Positions 31,201 to 52,316 of a stretch of DNA of 64,000 nucleotides are shown in pieces. The notes beneath the pieces are model-generated. The model made no database searches and had not been told where the DNA came from. It saw only the letters and a list, made by a program, of their open reading frames with translations. Location: the NCBI RefSeq assembly GCF_901933205.1, contig NC_044582.1:13993820-14057819 (forward strand), written 5' to 3'. This DNA comes from Camarhynchus parvulus (lineage: Eukaryota > Chordata > Aves > Passeriformes > Thraupidae). A program made the position numbers and the translations under genes. The stretch's first letter is position 1; every line of letters begins with the position of its first letter.

Positions 31201-34200
31201 AACCACAAATCATTAAGCAAGTTTTGTAGCATGACTTCAGCACTCTTAATGCCACTGCCCATGAGGAGCTGTACTTCTGTTGCATGACACTGTGTTATGT
31301 TGTGAGTGATGTGACCCATGAATTAAATCCAAAATTCAGCTTATTTCATATTTTTTTGTGTTAACTGTGCAGTCTTGAGTGGTAAAACTTTTGGGAAGCT
31401 GTAAGGTTCCCTATTTATGATGAGTTCATGGAAGAACACATGGGACAAAACTTCACCTCAAGTGTTGCTGTTTCTAACATGCAATTTTTAAAGGGACATT
31501 TTTCTCCTCAACTCCTTTGTCTTTGTGCAACCTGAGTGACACAGGAAGACCACAAAATATGGCAAACTCTGCTTTGCTGAGCATACACAGAATGCAATGT
31601 GTGACCACAAACCCACACCACAGCCTGGGCCTGCTTCTGGTGAGAGCTCAGAAGACCACAAACACCCTAAAATTACCTAAATGGACAGCAGACACAACAT
31701 GCCCTGTTCCACAGCCTCGTACTTTAGAGATTGTGGGTCAAAATTATCTAAAACTGAATGCTAAGGAAGACTTATCTCTGGGCACTACAGGAGGCATGCA
31801 GCCAGCCCATCCCAACAGCTCGGACATGTGGAGGCCAGCTGCTGTGAATACTTCACTTTTCACTACACACATGCACGCAAATTATATATTTCAGTGGGAT
31901 TTCAACTGAAGTTGGAACAATTCAGTAGTTTGCACAATCCACCCACAGGACAAAGGCTCCTGGAATTGCTAAGAGCCAGTCTGGAGGCCTTGCTATCATC
32001 TCATGTATGGCTTACAATGTCTGCATACTGCTCAACATTTTTCATTTTTGGCGTGGTTTTGCATGTGAAAGAGAAGAGCAGCTGTTTCTAGATCTTCACT
32101 TCTCAAAGTTCCTTAACTCATCCAACACTTGGATGGTCATTGTGGACCATCTCTATCCAAGAGCAAAACAAGCCATAGGCGAGTCTAAGAGGAAAGGTCA
32201 CCCATGAGGTTTTGCCCTTATGTCACCTGTAGCCCAGAATGCATCAGTGCTGAAAATTAATTGGGGATGAAGGAAAACACAAGAAAATAAAGATTTTGGA
32301 CTGTGTCCCAAGGTTAACATTTACAGAGAAAATGTTCCTGCCCTGGAAAAAAAACAAAACCTTCAAGCTTTCTAAATAGCACTTACACCATGCTGAATAA
32401 AAACCAAAGGCTGTATCAAAGAAAACAGACACTTCGAAAGATGAGGTTTAGGTAAAGTACTGGAGTCAGGGGGTGCACAGCCATATACCTGGCATCGAAC
32501 ATTGATCTGTGTGCAAAACAAGGAACTTTAAATAATTAAAGCTAATGGCCATTAGTGCTGCTGGGGGGGGGCAGGGGACAGGAGATTGGTGGTGACAAAG
32601 CAATGCCCTTGGTTCCCTATGATCCATTGCCAAAGAATTTCTAATAAAGGACAAATACTATTTAAAAGAGTAGATGGAAGTTCATCTTTTCCAGACCAGA
32701 ACAATCAGCAGCAAGAGAGGCAAGTCTGTGCAAGCATAAGGAGAAGAAAAAAATCAAGAAGAAATCCCCTACCTGTCCCTGCCAAACTTTTCTGCTCGTC
32801 ATCGTGATTTGCATAACAAGAGTGACACTGCACTAGCAAAAAAAAAATTAGCTATGCAATATAAGCTTTAAGCAAGAGAATAATTTACACTGCAGTAATA
32901 CAGCCCTGCCATAAATCAAGTTTGGTAACTACCAAATGCAGTGAAAAATGCTACATTTCTGATGTTAATGTTCAATGCTAATGCCAAGAAAGCAATGTTT
33001 TGAAGAGATCATCTTGGGCATTATTAACCCAGTGTAACTGACGAAAAGCATAATGAGGCATAGAATATTATTGCCATTAAGAAGAATTTCAGTTCTAGAT
33101 GCTCTAAAGATGCTAAATTTTATTAGCCTCAAATACTCATTTTTGGTTGGGATGTTGAACAATTCCCTGCCATTAAAGTCTCAGTCATATTTTCAGCATC
33201 TCAAATGAGAATTGATTTTAGAAGCAATAAAAAAGATACGGGCTAATAAAATGCTATTTAATTACTATGAAAATATAAATTTAACTATGCAGTAATATAT
33301 ATATATAAGATAATTCCAAGACAGCAAGGTAATAAAGAGATTGAGAATTAGTGTGACAATTACCCATCTAGCCTATGGTTGAAATCATGTCAGCAGTTCT
33401 TGTATTTTTATTTTGAAGCTCATTAAATAAAGTGCTTATCATAAAGCTCAAGCTGTCAGAGTCATATGCTTAGATGAAAACCTTTGTTGATATTTAAACA
33501 AATATGTACATAGACATTAAATTTCTGAAATCTCACAAATTTCAGAGGCTAAACACTAGAATTGGAAACTAATTACAGACCCCCACATCCTTCTTAGACA
33601 GATAAGGGGCTGTGTACACACAATATTATGTATCCATTTTTCATATACATAAGCATACACGTGTGGCTATCCGTGAGGGCAACTTTCCTTTTCCAGGAGC
33701 CCACAAAATCCATCACTTACAAGCTTTATTTCTGGAAACCCTTGCACAATTTTGGGGCATGCTGCAGTTTTGAAGGCGCCCAATCCCATGGCTCCTGTTC
33801 CCAGTGTCATGACCATGGAGGTGCCAAAGGGCAGCAGCACCTCCAGGCCAACCCCACTGCCACTCCAAGCTCAGGACACTGGCGAGGAGAAAAACCATAT
33901 TTTGCTACAGTCACATCTGTATTTATCCTGCTCAGTGAGTGTGTTTGTCTTCAGACTTACCACAGCACTGCCACAAGGTGTAAATCCATGTGCTCAAACT
34001 GGGTGGCTTATGGCAGATTCTTGTGTCTCATATCTGGAGAGCAGCCTGTACAGAGGCTCCTGGCATTAGCTGGATGCTGCTATTAATATATAACATCCCT
34101 TAATAATGAGCTAGCATTTACAGAATGCTCAGGCAGACTCAGACCTGGGCAGTGCACATACACATGGCATGCTAAAAAGCTCTACTAGAGGACAATGGTT

Positions 34201-37200
34201 TTATGGATGCTTTCACAAAACATCACTTTATTAGTCTGAAAACAGTTTTCTATTCAAATAGATCATGACTTGATATACTTTCAAGGATGCAACCTGTACA
34301 TCTCAGAGACTAATCCTGAAGGATGGAAAGAAAACTTCTGAGGACTGATATTTACCTGCACATCCCTACCAACTTCACCAGGTCCTGACCTGTCCCAGCA
34401 TCCTCAGCCAGCTGTGCCACCTCCCTGAAGCTCAGCCTCCTCCACCAAGTCTCTCTGGCTTACAAGCCCTGCCAAATTCTTAAGCCCAACTTATGATGCA
34501 CGGCAGGTCTTCTGGCACAAAAGGCACAGCTTAACTGACTCTTAAAGCTGGTATAACCTAATTACTATCACCATCACAAGAATAAATCTATCTGACCGAG
34601 GCAAATAAACTCCATTAAAATAAATAAACATAAAATCCCAATGCAGAATGGGAAAAACATTTAACTTCAGAATGGAGAGACTTAGAGACATGCAAACAGA
34701 TATTTAAAAACAATCAATTTCAGAACAAAACCATTGACTACTCCACTACAAAGTCATCCTTCTTCCTCAGTTTTGCCCACCTGCTATTGCTTTTAATGAC
34801 TCTCCAAATGTATTTAATTACAGTGATAAACAGAGACCTTTCTTGGATTTCTGACACCTCATTACTTCTGTTATGGCTGGTTATTATAATGCCAAATCAA
34901 GGCAGCAGCTACTGCACCTACCTGCAGTGTGGCTGATAAAAACTCATTATTTACTTGCACACCAAAATGTCACCCAGGCAGTATGTAAGGGTAGGAGGAA
35001 AAGAAAGTGGAACAAAACCCTCCTTGCTGCACACCTCCAAGTCTGCTCCACTTCCTGCCGTGCAAATCCTGATGAAGATGTGGGAGGCACATCTCCACTA
35101 AATCTGCCTTATCTAATGCACAGTATTAGGTTCTGCTGTGCCACCTTGTGTTACATCACATCACATTTGATATAAAACAACCGTGTGCGTTTGAGTTGCT
35201 CCACTTACACCACTTCAGCATTTAATACCGAAACCCAATCAACATAAGGTGAAAAAAAAAAGCACAAACTTTCAAAACCTCAAGCTAAGAAGGAAAAAAA
35301 AAACCTTTCAGAAAGAGTTTCAGAGCTCTCATCTTTCATTTGATAAGCAACCTGTTTTATTCTCATCTCAGAGCCTACTGCTTTCTGCAAGAGAGGATGG
35401 CTCTGGCAATAAAACATCCTGATGTGGAGATTTCAGCCATGTTTTTTTTCTTCCAGCATTCAGCAAACGCTTTGGTTTTCTTACTGATGCTAAAGCAGAT
35501 CCAGATTCCCTGCCACAGAAAGGCAGCCATGCATGTAACCTGCACACCACCACTATTGTGCTGTCAGCACGCAGGACTACACAAAACTGACATTATTTCC
35601 CCATTCCAAACATGTTAATTGTTCATCCCCATCGTAATTAAAGCACAGGTTTTCTCCTGGCCTTAAAGCACTCTTCATGAAACAGCAAAAAGCTTTAGAA
35701 GATTATATCAACCCTTGAAATAAATGCAAAATGTGTAACAAAATGCCAAATAATGAATCAGCAACTGTTCTATCCTATTTTACACTTCCAAGCGACTCTG
35801 GAGCTCAGATGACACATATACCTGGGGGACACAAGCTATAGCATAGATAGGCCATGCTGCCACAAAAATGCAGGCTAGCTCATGTACAGCTGATGCTGAC
35901 CCAAAAAGCAGATTTCACAGGAATCTCTTCATTTGCTTACTCATTTCTAGGAGAGAATCAGTGCAAATGGAGTTAATGAAGGGTAGCTGAGGGGAAAACA
36001 CTTGGGCCTCCAATGCCTAACAGATTAGTGTCAGCAATTCACATGTATCACACCAGCAATAGCTGGAAATTCTGCAGGCAATTAAAATGTTCATACCCCA
36101 GCAATGCTGATTCTCCACTATCAGAACTATTATATTATAAAGCTGCTTGTTTTGGAATCAGATGTTCATAGGACAATGTGCTTTGTTTGGAGTTCCTTGG
36201 CCTCCCATGTTTTAGGAAAAGCAGTTGGATATGAATAATAAAGCTTGAAATAATAAATAAATAAAAACCCCAACTTTAATGAGGTATTTTTATATCTGGA
36301 ATTTTGGGAGCTTAAGGTAGGGTTTTTGCACATGTGGGCTTTTTGATATTTGGGTTTGTCAATTACTATTTCAACTGGATGCCTTGCACTGGAAAACTCC
36401 AGCAGGACCTGGCAATGTTAATTCATTAGTTCCTGCCAATGTATTATTTATATGAACGTTAGGAACATACATTAAACTATTTGGTGTCTGAGCAAGCTAC
36501 CAACAATTACCCTTAGTGGCTGTAGCATCTCTAGGAGTGAAAAACCTTGGTGAAACCCTGCTGCCTCCTGGAGTCTAGTGGGAGCTTTGCCATGGACTCC
36601 AGCATCACAAAAAATCTCCCCCCTTCGTATTTTTGGTCAGCAAAGTCATCTCAAACCTCACAAATTCAGATCATCAAAAACAAACTACTAATGTCACTAA
36701 GATTAACACCTGTAAAGCACTTTGAAGGAGAAAAAACACCACGTAATCCCAACATATTACATTATTTATCAGACGACCTGATTTTAAATGTTAAGTTTGG
36801 CTTATTTTTATCACAAAGAGAAAACAAGTTTCTGCTTGCTTGCTTTACAAAACCAATTACAGAGATCAGTGTATGGTGCTGCATAACAATACCCAGCATT
36901 GTCCCAAAAAGGCGTATCTAACACTCCCGAGCTGCTGCAGGAAAATTAACTCACACACTGCATTGAAACACATGCACATCAGCAATTCTAATGAGGGGTA
37001 GGAACTTCAAACTTCTTATTAAAAATACCTAAACTTATAACACTTTCTTGATTTCATCTTTTCCTGACTTTAACCGATTTTCCTATCTGCTCCTTGATAC
37101 ACTAGTGCCTAATCAGAATAAGGCTGTGAGAGAATAGCAAATGTTACATCAAACTTGCTTTAAACCTTTTTAAAAATCTCAACAGCTTCTTTGAATATAA

Positions 37201-40200
37201 TTCCAGTCAACAGAGAATAACAAAGAGTGACTTGGTGGTTTGGAAAAAAAAAGATTCAGCTACTCCCAACTAAAGGTTCCCCCAGTCCTGCTCCTTCCCT
37301 TCACCTAAATTTCAACAATGCCTTTTTACTAGGATTGTCTGTTTTCAGAGAATGGCAAAAAGGCACAACGCAAAACTTTTAAAATCATCTAATTTCCAAC
37401 ACAGTTTGTAAACCAGCTTCACTTATCTAATTGCCTTCTTGCCAGGCAAAGATCTTTAAAAGAAACAGTAACAAAAATAAACAAGAGGAAACAATTGAAG
37501 ACAGATTTTTAAATGCCAAATGATATTCCAAGTTTAATCAGGAAATCCATAACTCTGGAGTTATGAAGTAATGACCCTGGAATACAAAGTAATGAATTTG
37601 AAAAATAAATCTTGGCCTTACACCTGGACATGTATTTCTTCAAGCATACTGCAATTCTGATTTCCTAAATCAATCCTCAATAAACCCCAGTGAGGGGTGC
37701 CTATGAGCCTGGATGTGTTATTTGTACCACAATATCAGGTATTTTTCAGCATACAGCTCAAAACAACCTCTACTGAGTGACAAATTGAAAGATTCAACAA
37801 ACAGGTTTGGTGGAAGATACCTGAGTAGAAGGTACTGGGAGCTGGTGGTGATGGACAGAAGGTAAGACAAGGAAAAAAGAGGTATTTTGAAATGGGATAT
37901 TTAAATAGTTTAGAAGTCAACTGAGCACACCAGAGGGCAGAAAGGAATTAGATCTGCCCCTGTTCTGGGGGTCCAGGGAAGGAGCTGTCACAAGGAAACC
38001 AACCATGACGGTGGCAATGAACGATGCCTGGCAGCAGCAGCTCTGTGCTTGGCCAGATGGGGTCCAGGGAGCTCCTAGATCAAAACTCAGCACAAAGACC
38101 TCAGTGTAAACTCTGCTCCCTCTCTACTGGGGCTGAAAACACTGCTGGAAATGGTGAACTTTTCTTCCCACCCCACAGGCTTTGGCACTGGCAAACGTGC
38201 TCTGTGGTAACCATCAGATGACTCCCAGGTTGTGACTTTTGTCCCAAATGCAGTTTGGACTCTCTCTCTCTCTAATTCAGCAGCTGCTAAGACAGTTTGA
38301 AACTTTCTGGCAGCTCGATGAAGTGGCATGACTTTCAACTCACTCTTCACTGCAAGCCTAAAGGGTAAACAGAAATGAGTGGCTTGTTTAAAAGAGTTCA
38401 AATCTGCACTGAATAGCTGATTGCAGCTCTAATTATACCATGGTTTTACATCATTAGGGATAGCAAATGAAAAGGAGCTCTAATTCCACCACTCTTTTTT
38501 TTTTTCCTTACCACGCAATGATCCAATTCCAGCTAAGGAAAGGAAGAGGAAACTTCATTTCCAGGTGGGAATTCCAGCAAAGGAAGGTCCATGTAGCTAA
38601 GGAAACTTGATAAATTTGTAATTTTCTTCCATTGTTACAAATTTTTGTTACATGTGTCACAAGGAACTTCTTAAACCTACTGACTTGAGGACCCAGTAAG
38701 CAGGACTGTTGAAACAGACCTCTCCCCATTTCCACCAACCTCACAGCTTCCCACAAGCACCTTTCACTCCATTGAACCGTAAATAGGGAATTTACCATGG
38801 ACTTTACATGAAGGTAAGACTCAGGTAGCAACTGCTGGGCATTTAGACAAGTAGATGTTGCATTGATTCTTCTTCCCATAAAACACATTTAGTTTTGACA
38901 ATCTTGTGTATATCTATAAAACTATTTTGCATATATATTTTTTTATATTTAATATTTTTTTTCAGAAGATGTATTTCCATTTCACAGTTTAATGTGAGTT
39001 TGGCACTGGGGAAAGCAATTAGAAATGGCACTGATTTGCACATGACATGTGAGTGACATTTCACCTGCGTGCCTTTACTTTGATCTGGACCAAAGTGGGA
39101 ACACATCTTCCAGGGGATTATGTAGATCAGGCTAAGGTTTATGCTATTTTTGACCTTCCAGTGAATAAAGATGCAACTAAGCACTAACTGTGAGAGCTCT
39201 GAAGGTAAATTGTCTGTTCAAACCTGCACGAACACTCAGTGTAATTCTTGGAACTGAACAAAAATAAACACATATATTTTGATTAACCTGAAGACTGACC
39301 TAAAAAAAGAGGTAAAGAAGGAAAAAAAATCCTCTTTAATCAGAAGTAATTCACAAAATATAAAATATATTAAAATTTCCTCTGAAACAAATATTAGACC
39401 TTAGTGATTCCAAAAAATACAGCACAGTAGTTTTGCAGAATAACTTGTTCTGACACAGCCCCCCACCTGTCCCAACACAGGCACAACTTCCACAATAGAA
39501 GTCCCTTGGGAAGCAGTGAAATTATTGTGCCAAAATGTTTCTTGTATTATGAATAGAGTCTGTGCAGAATGGAGAGGTATTTGAGAATTGCTTATTTCAG
39601 TTGATTACAGTGCATAGGCAAAGTTTCAATGACTAATGGATTTCAAGTGGCAAATAATATTACTTTGTTTCTTTGCTTTCTTTTTTTTTTTTTTTTGTAG
39701 AAAGTACTTCATGTACTTGGTAGGTACAAGGTTAAAAGAACCTTTTCCGTTACAAACATTCAAAATAAAGTTGTACCTATTACAGCTGCCTTAATAATAA
39801 TTCTTTAAAATAACCAAGGTATGTAATCACAATTTCCAGTGCAGGGACAAAAACATAGGCTTAATTCTACATTTTGTAGCAGCAGCACTGGTTTACTTTC
39901 AGGTGCAGAGCTCTCAAATGGTGCTGCTGGGTTATCAAGCATCTCCTCTGCTGTTGCAGGCACCATGTCCTGTCCCCTTCAAACGTGCTCAGCTTCACCT
40001 TCAGGCAGTAAAGCCTTCACGCCTCCCCCAGCTTGACTTACAGGCTCTAATGGCTCGGCACCCCCTTCTCACTTCCAGTTCAAATTACTCACAGCCAAAC
40101 ACACAGTTGTTCAGCCAGCTCCTTCATTTAAGTACCTTCTATCTCTCCTGCCTAATAGAGACAATAATTATTTTGTCCCCTCTGTCCCTTCATTTTGCTA

Positions 40201-41190
40201 AGCAAAATCAGCTTTTCCAGTCAGCCCAATCAACCCTCTGCACCCTGGGGGGTTGAACTCCTCATATCAGGGGTTTTGAGTTTTATCCAGTTTTATCCAC
40301 ATATAGGTGAAACAGGAAAACAACAGCAGTATGATTGATCCTACAGAGGAGAATAAGGAGAAGAAAATATAAAAAAATTAAATCAAAACACAGACAAGGT
40401 AAATTTTCTATGAGGCCTCTGGAAAGCAAATTCTCAGTGATCTGACTTGGTATTGAAGTATTTATCCCAATCCTGCAAACGATTTTAGATGACACCTGTG
40501 CACACAGAGGGGGCATTTCAGCTTCACCCCTCCTGAAATCATCAGGATTCATCATCCTTGTGTTCCTCACTCAGAGGCAGCAGCAGGATTTGCCCTCTCC
40601 CATAAGCCAGTGCATCAGCTGAACACACTTCACAGTAAATATTTCACAGGCTGTTCTCAGCAACTCTGCGTTTGCATTTTAACAATTAGACCTCCTTATT
40701 GGGAGTGCACCAGCAGCTTGGAGCAGGCAGAACTTTTCCTGTATATTGCACATCTCTTTCTGATATTTTTCTGCTTGATTAGTAATCACTTTGAACATCC
40801 TTTCAGCAGCTCTTGGATACAAGCCTTGGCATCGCAGGGATGCTTCCTGCACAGCGGGACTGAATGCAAGTGCTGGGCTGAAGGAAGGATGCTGACAGCA
40901 GCTGAGCACTTTCCTCACTGGACACCAGAGGGAGGAGGAGGAAAGGACAAGTGACAGAGAAGCTGAAGAACAGCTTCAAAAGCCCTGAAGGAGCTTATCA
41001 GACACATGAGCCAAATACATTTCTGCAATCGCACCAAAATAAAGAGCGGCGCCTTGTCTGGGATGGTGCTGCTGAGGAGAGACTTGGCAGGGGCAGCATG
41101 AGGTGAAGTTACAGGGGAAAGGACCCGAGTGCAGCAGCACTGAGAGCCAGGTGGATTTCAGCCAGTTCCACCTTTGTTTTTTTAAATAGC

Positions 41191-41830
41191 TTAAGCTGTA
41201 AAGGACCTTAAAGATCATCTAGTTCCAACTGCCCTGCTGGGCACAGGACACCTTCCACTGTCCCAGGGTGCCCAAACCCCATCCAGCCTGGCCTTGGACA
41301 CTCCCAGGGATGGGACAGCCACAGCTGCCCTGGGCACCCTGTGCCAGAGCCTTAGCACCCTCACAGGGAACAATTTCTTCCCAACACCCAATCTAAACTT
41401 ACCTACTTTCAGTTTAAAGCCATTTCCTCTGTCCTGTCTCTACATGCCCCTGTGAAAAGTCATTCTCCAGCCACCTTGTAGGCCCCTTTATGTCCTGGGA
41501 GGTGCTGTAAGGTTTCCCTGAAGCTTTCTCTTCCCATGTTGAGCAGCCCCAACTCTCAGCCTGTACTCACAGCAGAGCTACTCATACCCTCATGCCTCTG
41601 ATCACCTTGGTGGCTGACTCTGGACTGGCTTCCACAGGTGCAGGTGGCTCCAGTGCTGGCCCCCAGCTGGATGCAGTGCTCCAGGTGGGCTCTCACTAGG
41701 GTGGAGCAGAGGGGCAGGGTCCCCCTCTCACCTGCAGCCCAGGTGATGGATTTCTGGGCTCTGAGTGCACATGGCTGGGGCATGTCCAGCCTCTCATCCC
41801 CCAACATCACCTTAGAACACTTAAACAAAC
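41191..41830 (-). repeat. CR1 LINE fragment (5'-truncated)
   Basis: From the plus strand, AAAGGACCTTAAAGATCATC followed by TAGTTCCAACTGCCCTGCTG and onward to GGATGCAGTGCTCCAGGTGG is the reverse complement of an avian CR1 3' region. The element is therefore inserted in the same orientation as MAGI1. About 640 nt remain, with no intact reverse transcriptase frame. Confidence 0.9.
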
Positions 41831-43709
41831 CTGACAGGTTTCGGGTCTGAGGTTACCACTGGGCATACTCTGCTTGGCTTCTCTGCCATAGCTTGAGCAC
41901 CTTTTGGTCCAGGTTGCCTCTGGATGTGAGGAGAACCTTGTTTCAATAAATAACTTTGGACCAAGGCCACCAAGATCTCCAAGTTCTGTACCATGAGAGC
42001 ATGAAATTCAAAACTGCAAGTGCTCTGTGCTGAGATGGAAATGTGAGGACCTTGAAGGAGGGAGGGAGGCAGTTCAAGGAGACTGACATGGTACCTTATC
42101 TAGGAAGGTGATAGCAAATGTGGTTAGTCTCTTGATTAAATTGAAAAAAAAAGATTCAACATAATTATCAGGGAACTATTTACTATTTTATTAAAACTAG
42201 GCTTTTATTTCCTCATCAAAACTTTTCATTATGCCTTCAAGGTTTTAGGAGGATTATTAAATGTCAGGCACAATTCAAATAATTAATATATGGCGTTACC
42301 AGATATATATGCACTCTCCAGGAGGATTAATAATAGCTGCTATTTGTCTTCCAACCATATTTTCTCCATAATACATATATTAATCATGAGAATGAAGTGC
42401 ATTTTTAAAACCTCTCTAGTACTGAAAGTCTTTAAGGAACTCACACTTTGAAAATTGAAGAATTCTTAATATATTCTGTTCTCTACTTTCTAATTTACTA
42501 TCAAAATACAAAAATACAGTAAGCACTTGGAAAGAAAGGCATATAGGAAAGGCAGTGCTTTATCCAAAGCTGCTATTAGCTGCAGAATCAATGCATTCAA
42601 TGCCTTGAATTAAGTCTTGGAAAACAACAAACCAGACTTGTGAATTCAGGAAACAACTTGTCCCTTGTTAAAATGGACTGACTTTTGGTGTTTACTGCAA
42701 TCAAAACACTTTAGAAAAGACAGCAGGAAAGTACTTTCAGAGCACACACTCCCCTCAGGGCTGTGCTCAGCACCTACTTGTCCCTTTAACTCTGCCTCTG
42801 CAGGGAGGTCATTCCTGCCATGCACCCATGTGTGTGCTGTCCATAAAACCCTGCATGGGACAGGGAGCACAGTGGGGACAGCCCTTTGTCCCTCTGAGAG
42901 CCCCAGTGCCAGGGAGAGAGGGAGAGCTGACCCCTCTGCTCTTGATTTTGCACTCCACAGCCAACCTGGACTTTCCTGCGAGCTTGACCCTATCCCAGCA
43001 ATCTCAATCCACAGGTTAAAGAGGTGCTACCTCAGGTTACTTTACACTTACTATGTGCAGGGAAAGAGCTCCTGTGCATGGACTGACCAACTGACAGGTT
43101 ACTTGCCAGCCATTCTCCATGTGGGCTGCCTGTGGGATGGGTTTTGTATCAGCTGGTGGCCTCAGCAGTGCTACCAAAAAACTGAGCTCGGCTCTCAATG
43201 GCACAGCACACAAATGTGCAGAAGTCACACTGCAATTGCTTACAATTTGGAGAAATTTAAATTCTCTTCTATGCTCCCAAATGTATCCCAGGTATAATCC
43301 TTCCCCAATGAAGAGTCATTAAGTATCTGATTTTGAACACTGAAAATTGCAGAACATATTACCAGCCTTTTCCATATCTCAGAATAGCTCAAGGAATGTC
43401 TATGTTCTATTTAAAATGCTCAGGTTTTCTGAGCATGAGACCAGGGTTTGTTATGTAAGCAAAGGTGTAACCACACCACCCTCCTGCCTCTTACCAACTC
43501 TGTGTGCATGTGGGAACCTGAGCATCCCCCACAGTGCAGCAAAACACAATAAACAATTTTAACCACCTATGTGACCTGACAACTGCCAACTAGGGGCAGT
43601 TCCTACATCTCAGGAAAAAAACCCCACATTTCTACAGAGAAGCTTAGGAGAGCAGATCTTTCGCGACGCGCATTTTTTCCTTTTTATAATTTCAAGAAGA
43701 GGTGTTTTA

Positions 43710-44967
<1,258 letters not shown>

Positions 44968-45352
44968 ATTCATGACATAAAGCCTTTATGTACATAAATG
45001 TTTTTGGAAGTGAAAATGGAATTGGCTCATATAAAAAATTAATGAATTCAAATGCTGCTATATGGGCTGTTTCACAGCTATTTTGAAGTCCAGCTCTCAC
45101 TGTTACACGTTGACATATGACAGAAACAAAATTGAGAGCACATAGGAGCTGTAACAGAAGGCTCTCAAATACCAACTGCTCAGACACAGTGAGTGCCACA
45201 TGTCATGTCTCATACTTCAGCCTGAAATCCAGATATTGATAAAGTTATGAGTCATTTTATTAACACTGGGGCTGCAAAACAGGGACGTTAAGTGCTGTGA
45301 TGCTCCAGCTGAAAGTGAGGAGTTTTGACCTCAGATGAAGCCCAAGAGAATT

Positions 45353-45445
45353 TCAAAGAATCAAGGTGGAAAAATACCTCCAAGATCACTAAGTCAAACC
45401 ATTAACCCAGCAACACTGTGCTCACCACTAAACCATATTTCATAT
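45353..45445 (-). repeat. CR1 LINE 3'-end remnant
   Basis: The stretch AGAATCAAGGTGGAAAAATA then ACCTCCAAGATCACTAAGTC and ACCATTAACCCAGCAACACT follows the reverse complement of the well-known avian CR1 3' end (ggttggaaaagacctttaagatcatcaagtccaacc in its usual plus-strand form). It is diverged and truncated. Confidence 0.7.
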
Positions 45446-45884
45446 TTTGCAACTAAATTGTGATGGACCTGATCTCCGGCAAAATGAATTTGCCCTTGGT
45501 GCCTCCACACAGGGAAATTGCAGATTAGCCCACTGCTCTGCCCATTCCTTGGGAGTAGCTTTGGAAAGAGGCAAGCAGCATGGCAGAGACACAAACACAA
45601 GGTGGTGCAGCCCTACAAAAATCCATCATGCACAGTGAGGAGCAGGAACCCATAGCCTGATGTGGAGCCCCACAACTGCGGGCTCCTCTCCTCAGATCAG
45701 TGTGGGGAGAGCAGGAGCTGGCTGTTTCCCAGCTGGTATTTTGACACTGAGATGGAATTCCAACACATGAAATGTCCTTTTCTAAGATTCTGGATATATT
45801 CCTCAATGTATTTCACTTTCTTACTTACTGATAGGAAAGCTGAATGGCTTTCCCCACAAAGGGGATGAGGACTACAGTCCTTTA

Positions 45885-48941
<3,057 letters not shown>

Positions 48942-49034
48942 CTTGTACTGGTGCTTCCCGAACTGCCTCTTGGTTGTTTGAAACATGGTTTGGAGCAGCA
49001 GGTGGAGGGAGAGATGGACACTCCTCTGTCCATT
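48942..49034 (-). CDS. MAGI1: MAGI1 exon: Pro/Asn-rich linker before PDZ1
   Basis: 93 nt, phase 1 on both ends. It encodes E then WTEECPSLPPPAAPNHVSNN followed by QEAVREAPVQ and one base of Gly. The acceptor follows ccctctctag and the donor is CAAG|gtaaca. Human MAGI1 has a recognisably related linker (WTED...PNHPPSNPEPAREVPLQ). The segment looks disordered, rich in Pro and Asn, and lacks a folded domain. Being a multiple of three with matching phases, it could be skipped to join the glutamine tract directly to GKPFF of PDZ1. Confidence 0.9.
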
Positions 49035-52258
<3,224 letters not shown>

Positions 52259-52316
52259 TCTACATAGTAGACACCATATACAGGATCTTCAATTTTCTCC
52301 CAACCAGCAGGCAACT
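52259..52316 (-). CDS. MAGI1: MAGI1 exon: first part of WW2
   Basis: 58 nt. With the incoming G it encodes E, then 18 residues LPAGWEKIEDPVYGVYYV, then GA of a split Asp codon. This is the first half of WW2: the leading LPxGW tryptophan and the aromatic YGVYYV strand that forms the ligand pocket. The acceptor follows ctttctatttccag and the donor is GA|gtaagt, close to consensus. The split after the aromatic strand is at the same place as in WW1 (GA|C in both), which suggests an old domain duplication with a conserved intron position. Confidence 0.95.

Noticed and set aside
39680..39696. T16 run as a possible retroposon tail
   Set aside because: No matching SINE or processed pseudogene body next to it and no target duplication was visible; treated as simple sequence.
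42665..43297. 210-codon plus-strand open frame
   Set aside because: No recognisable domain, no splice context or promoter, composition like its intron; likely a chance open frame.
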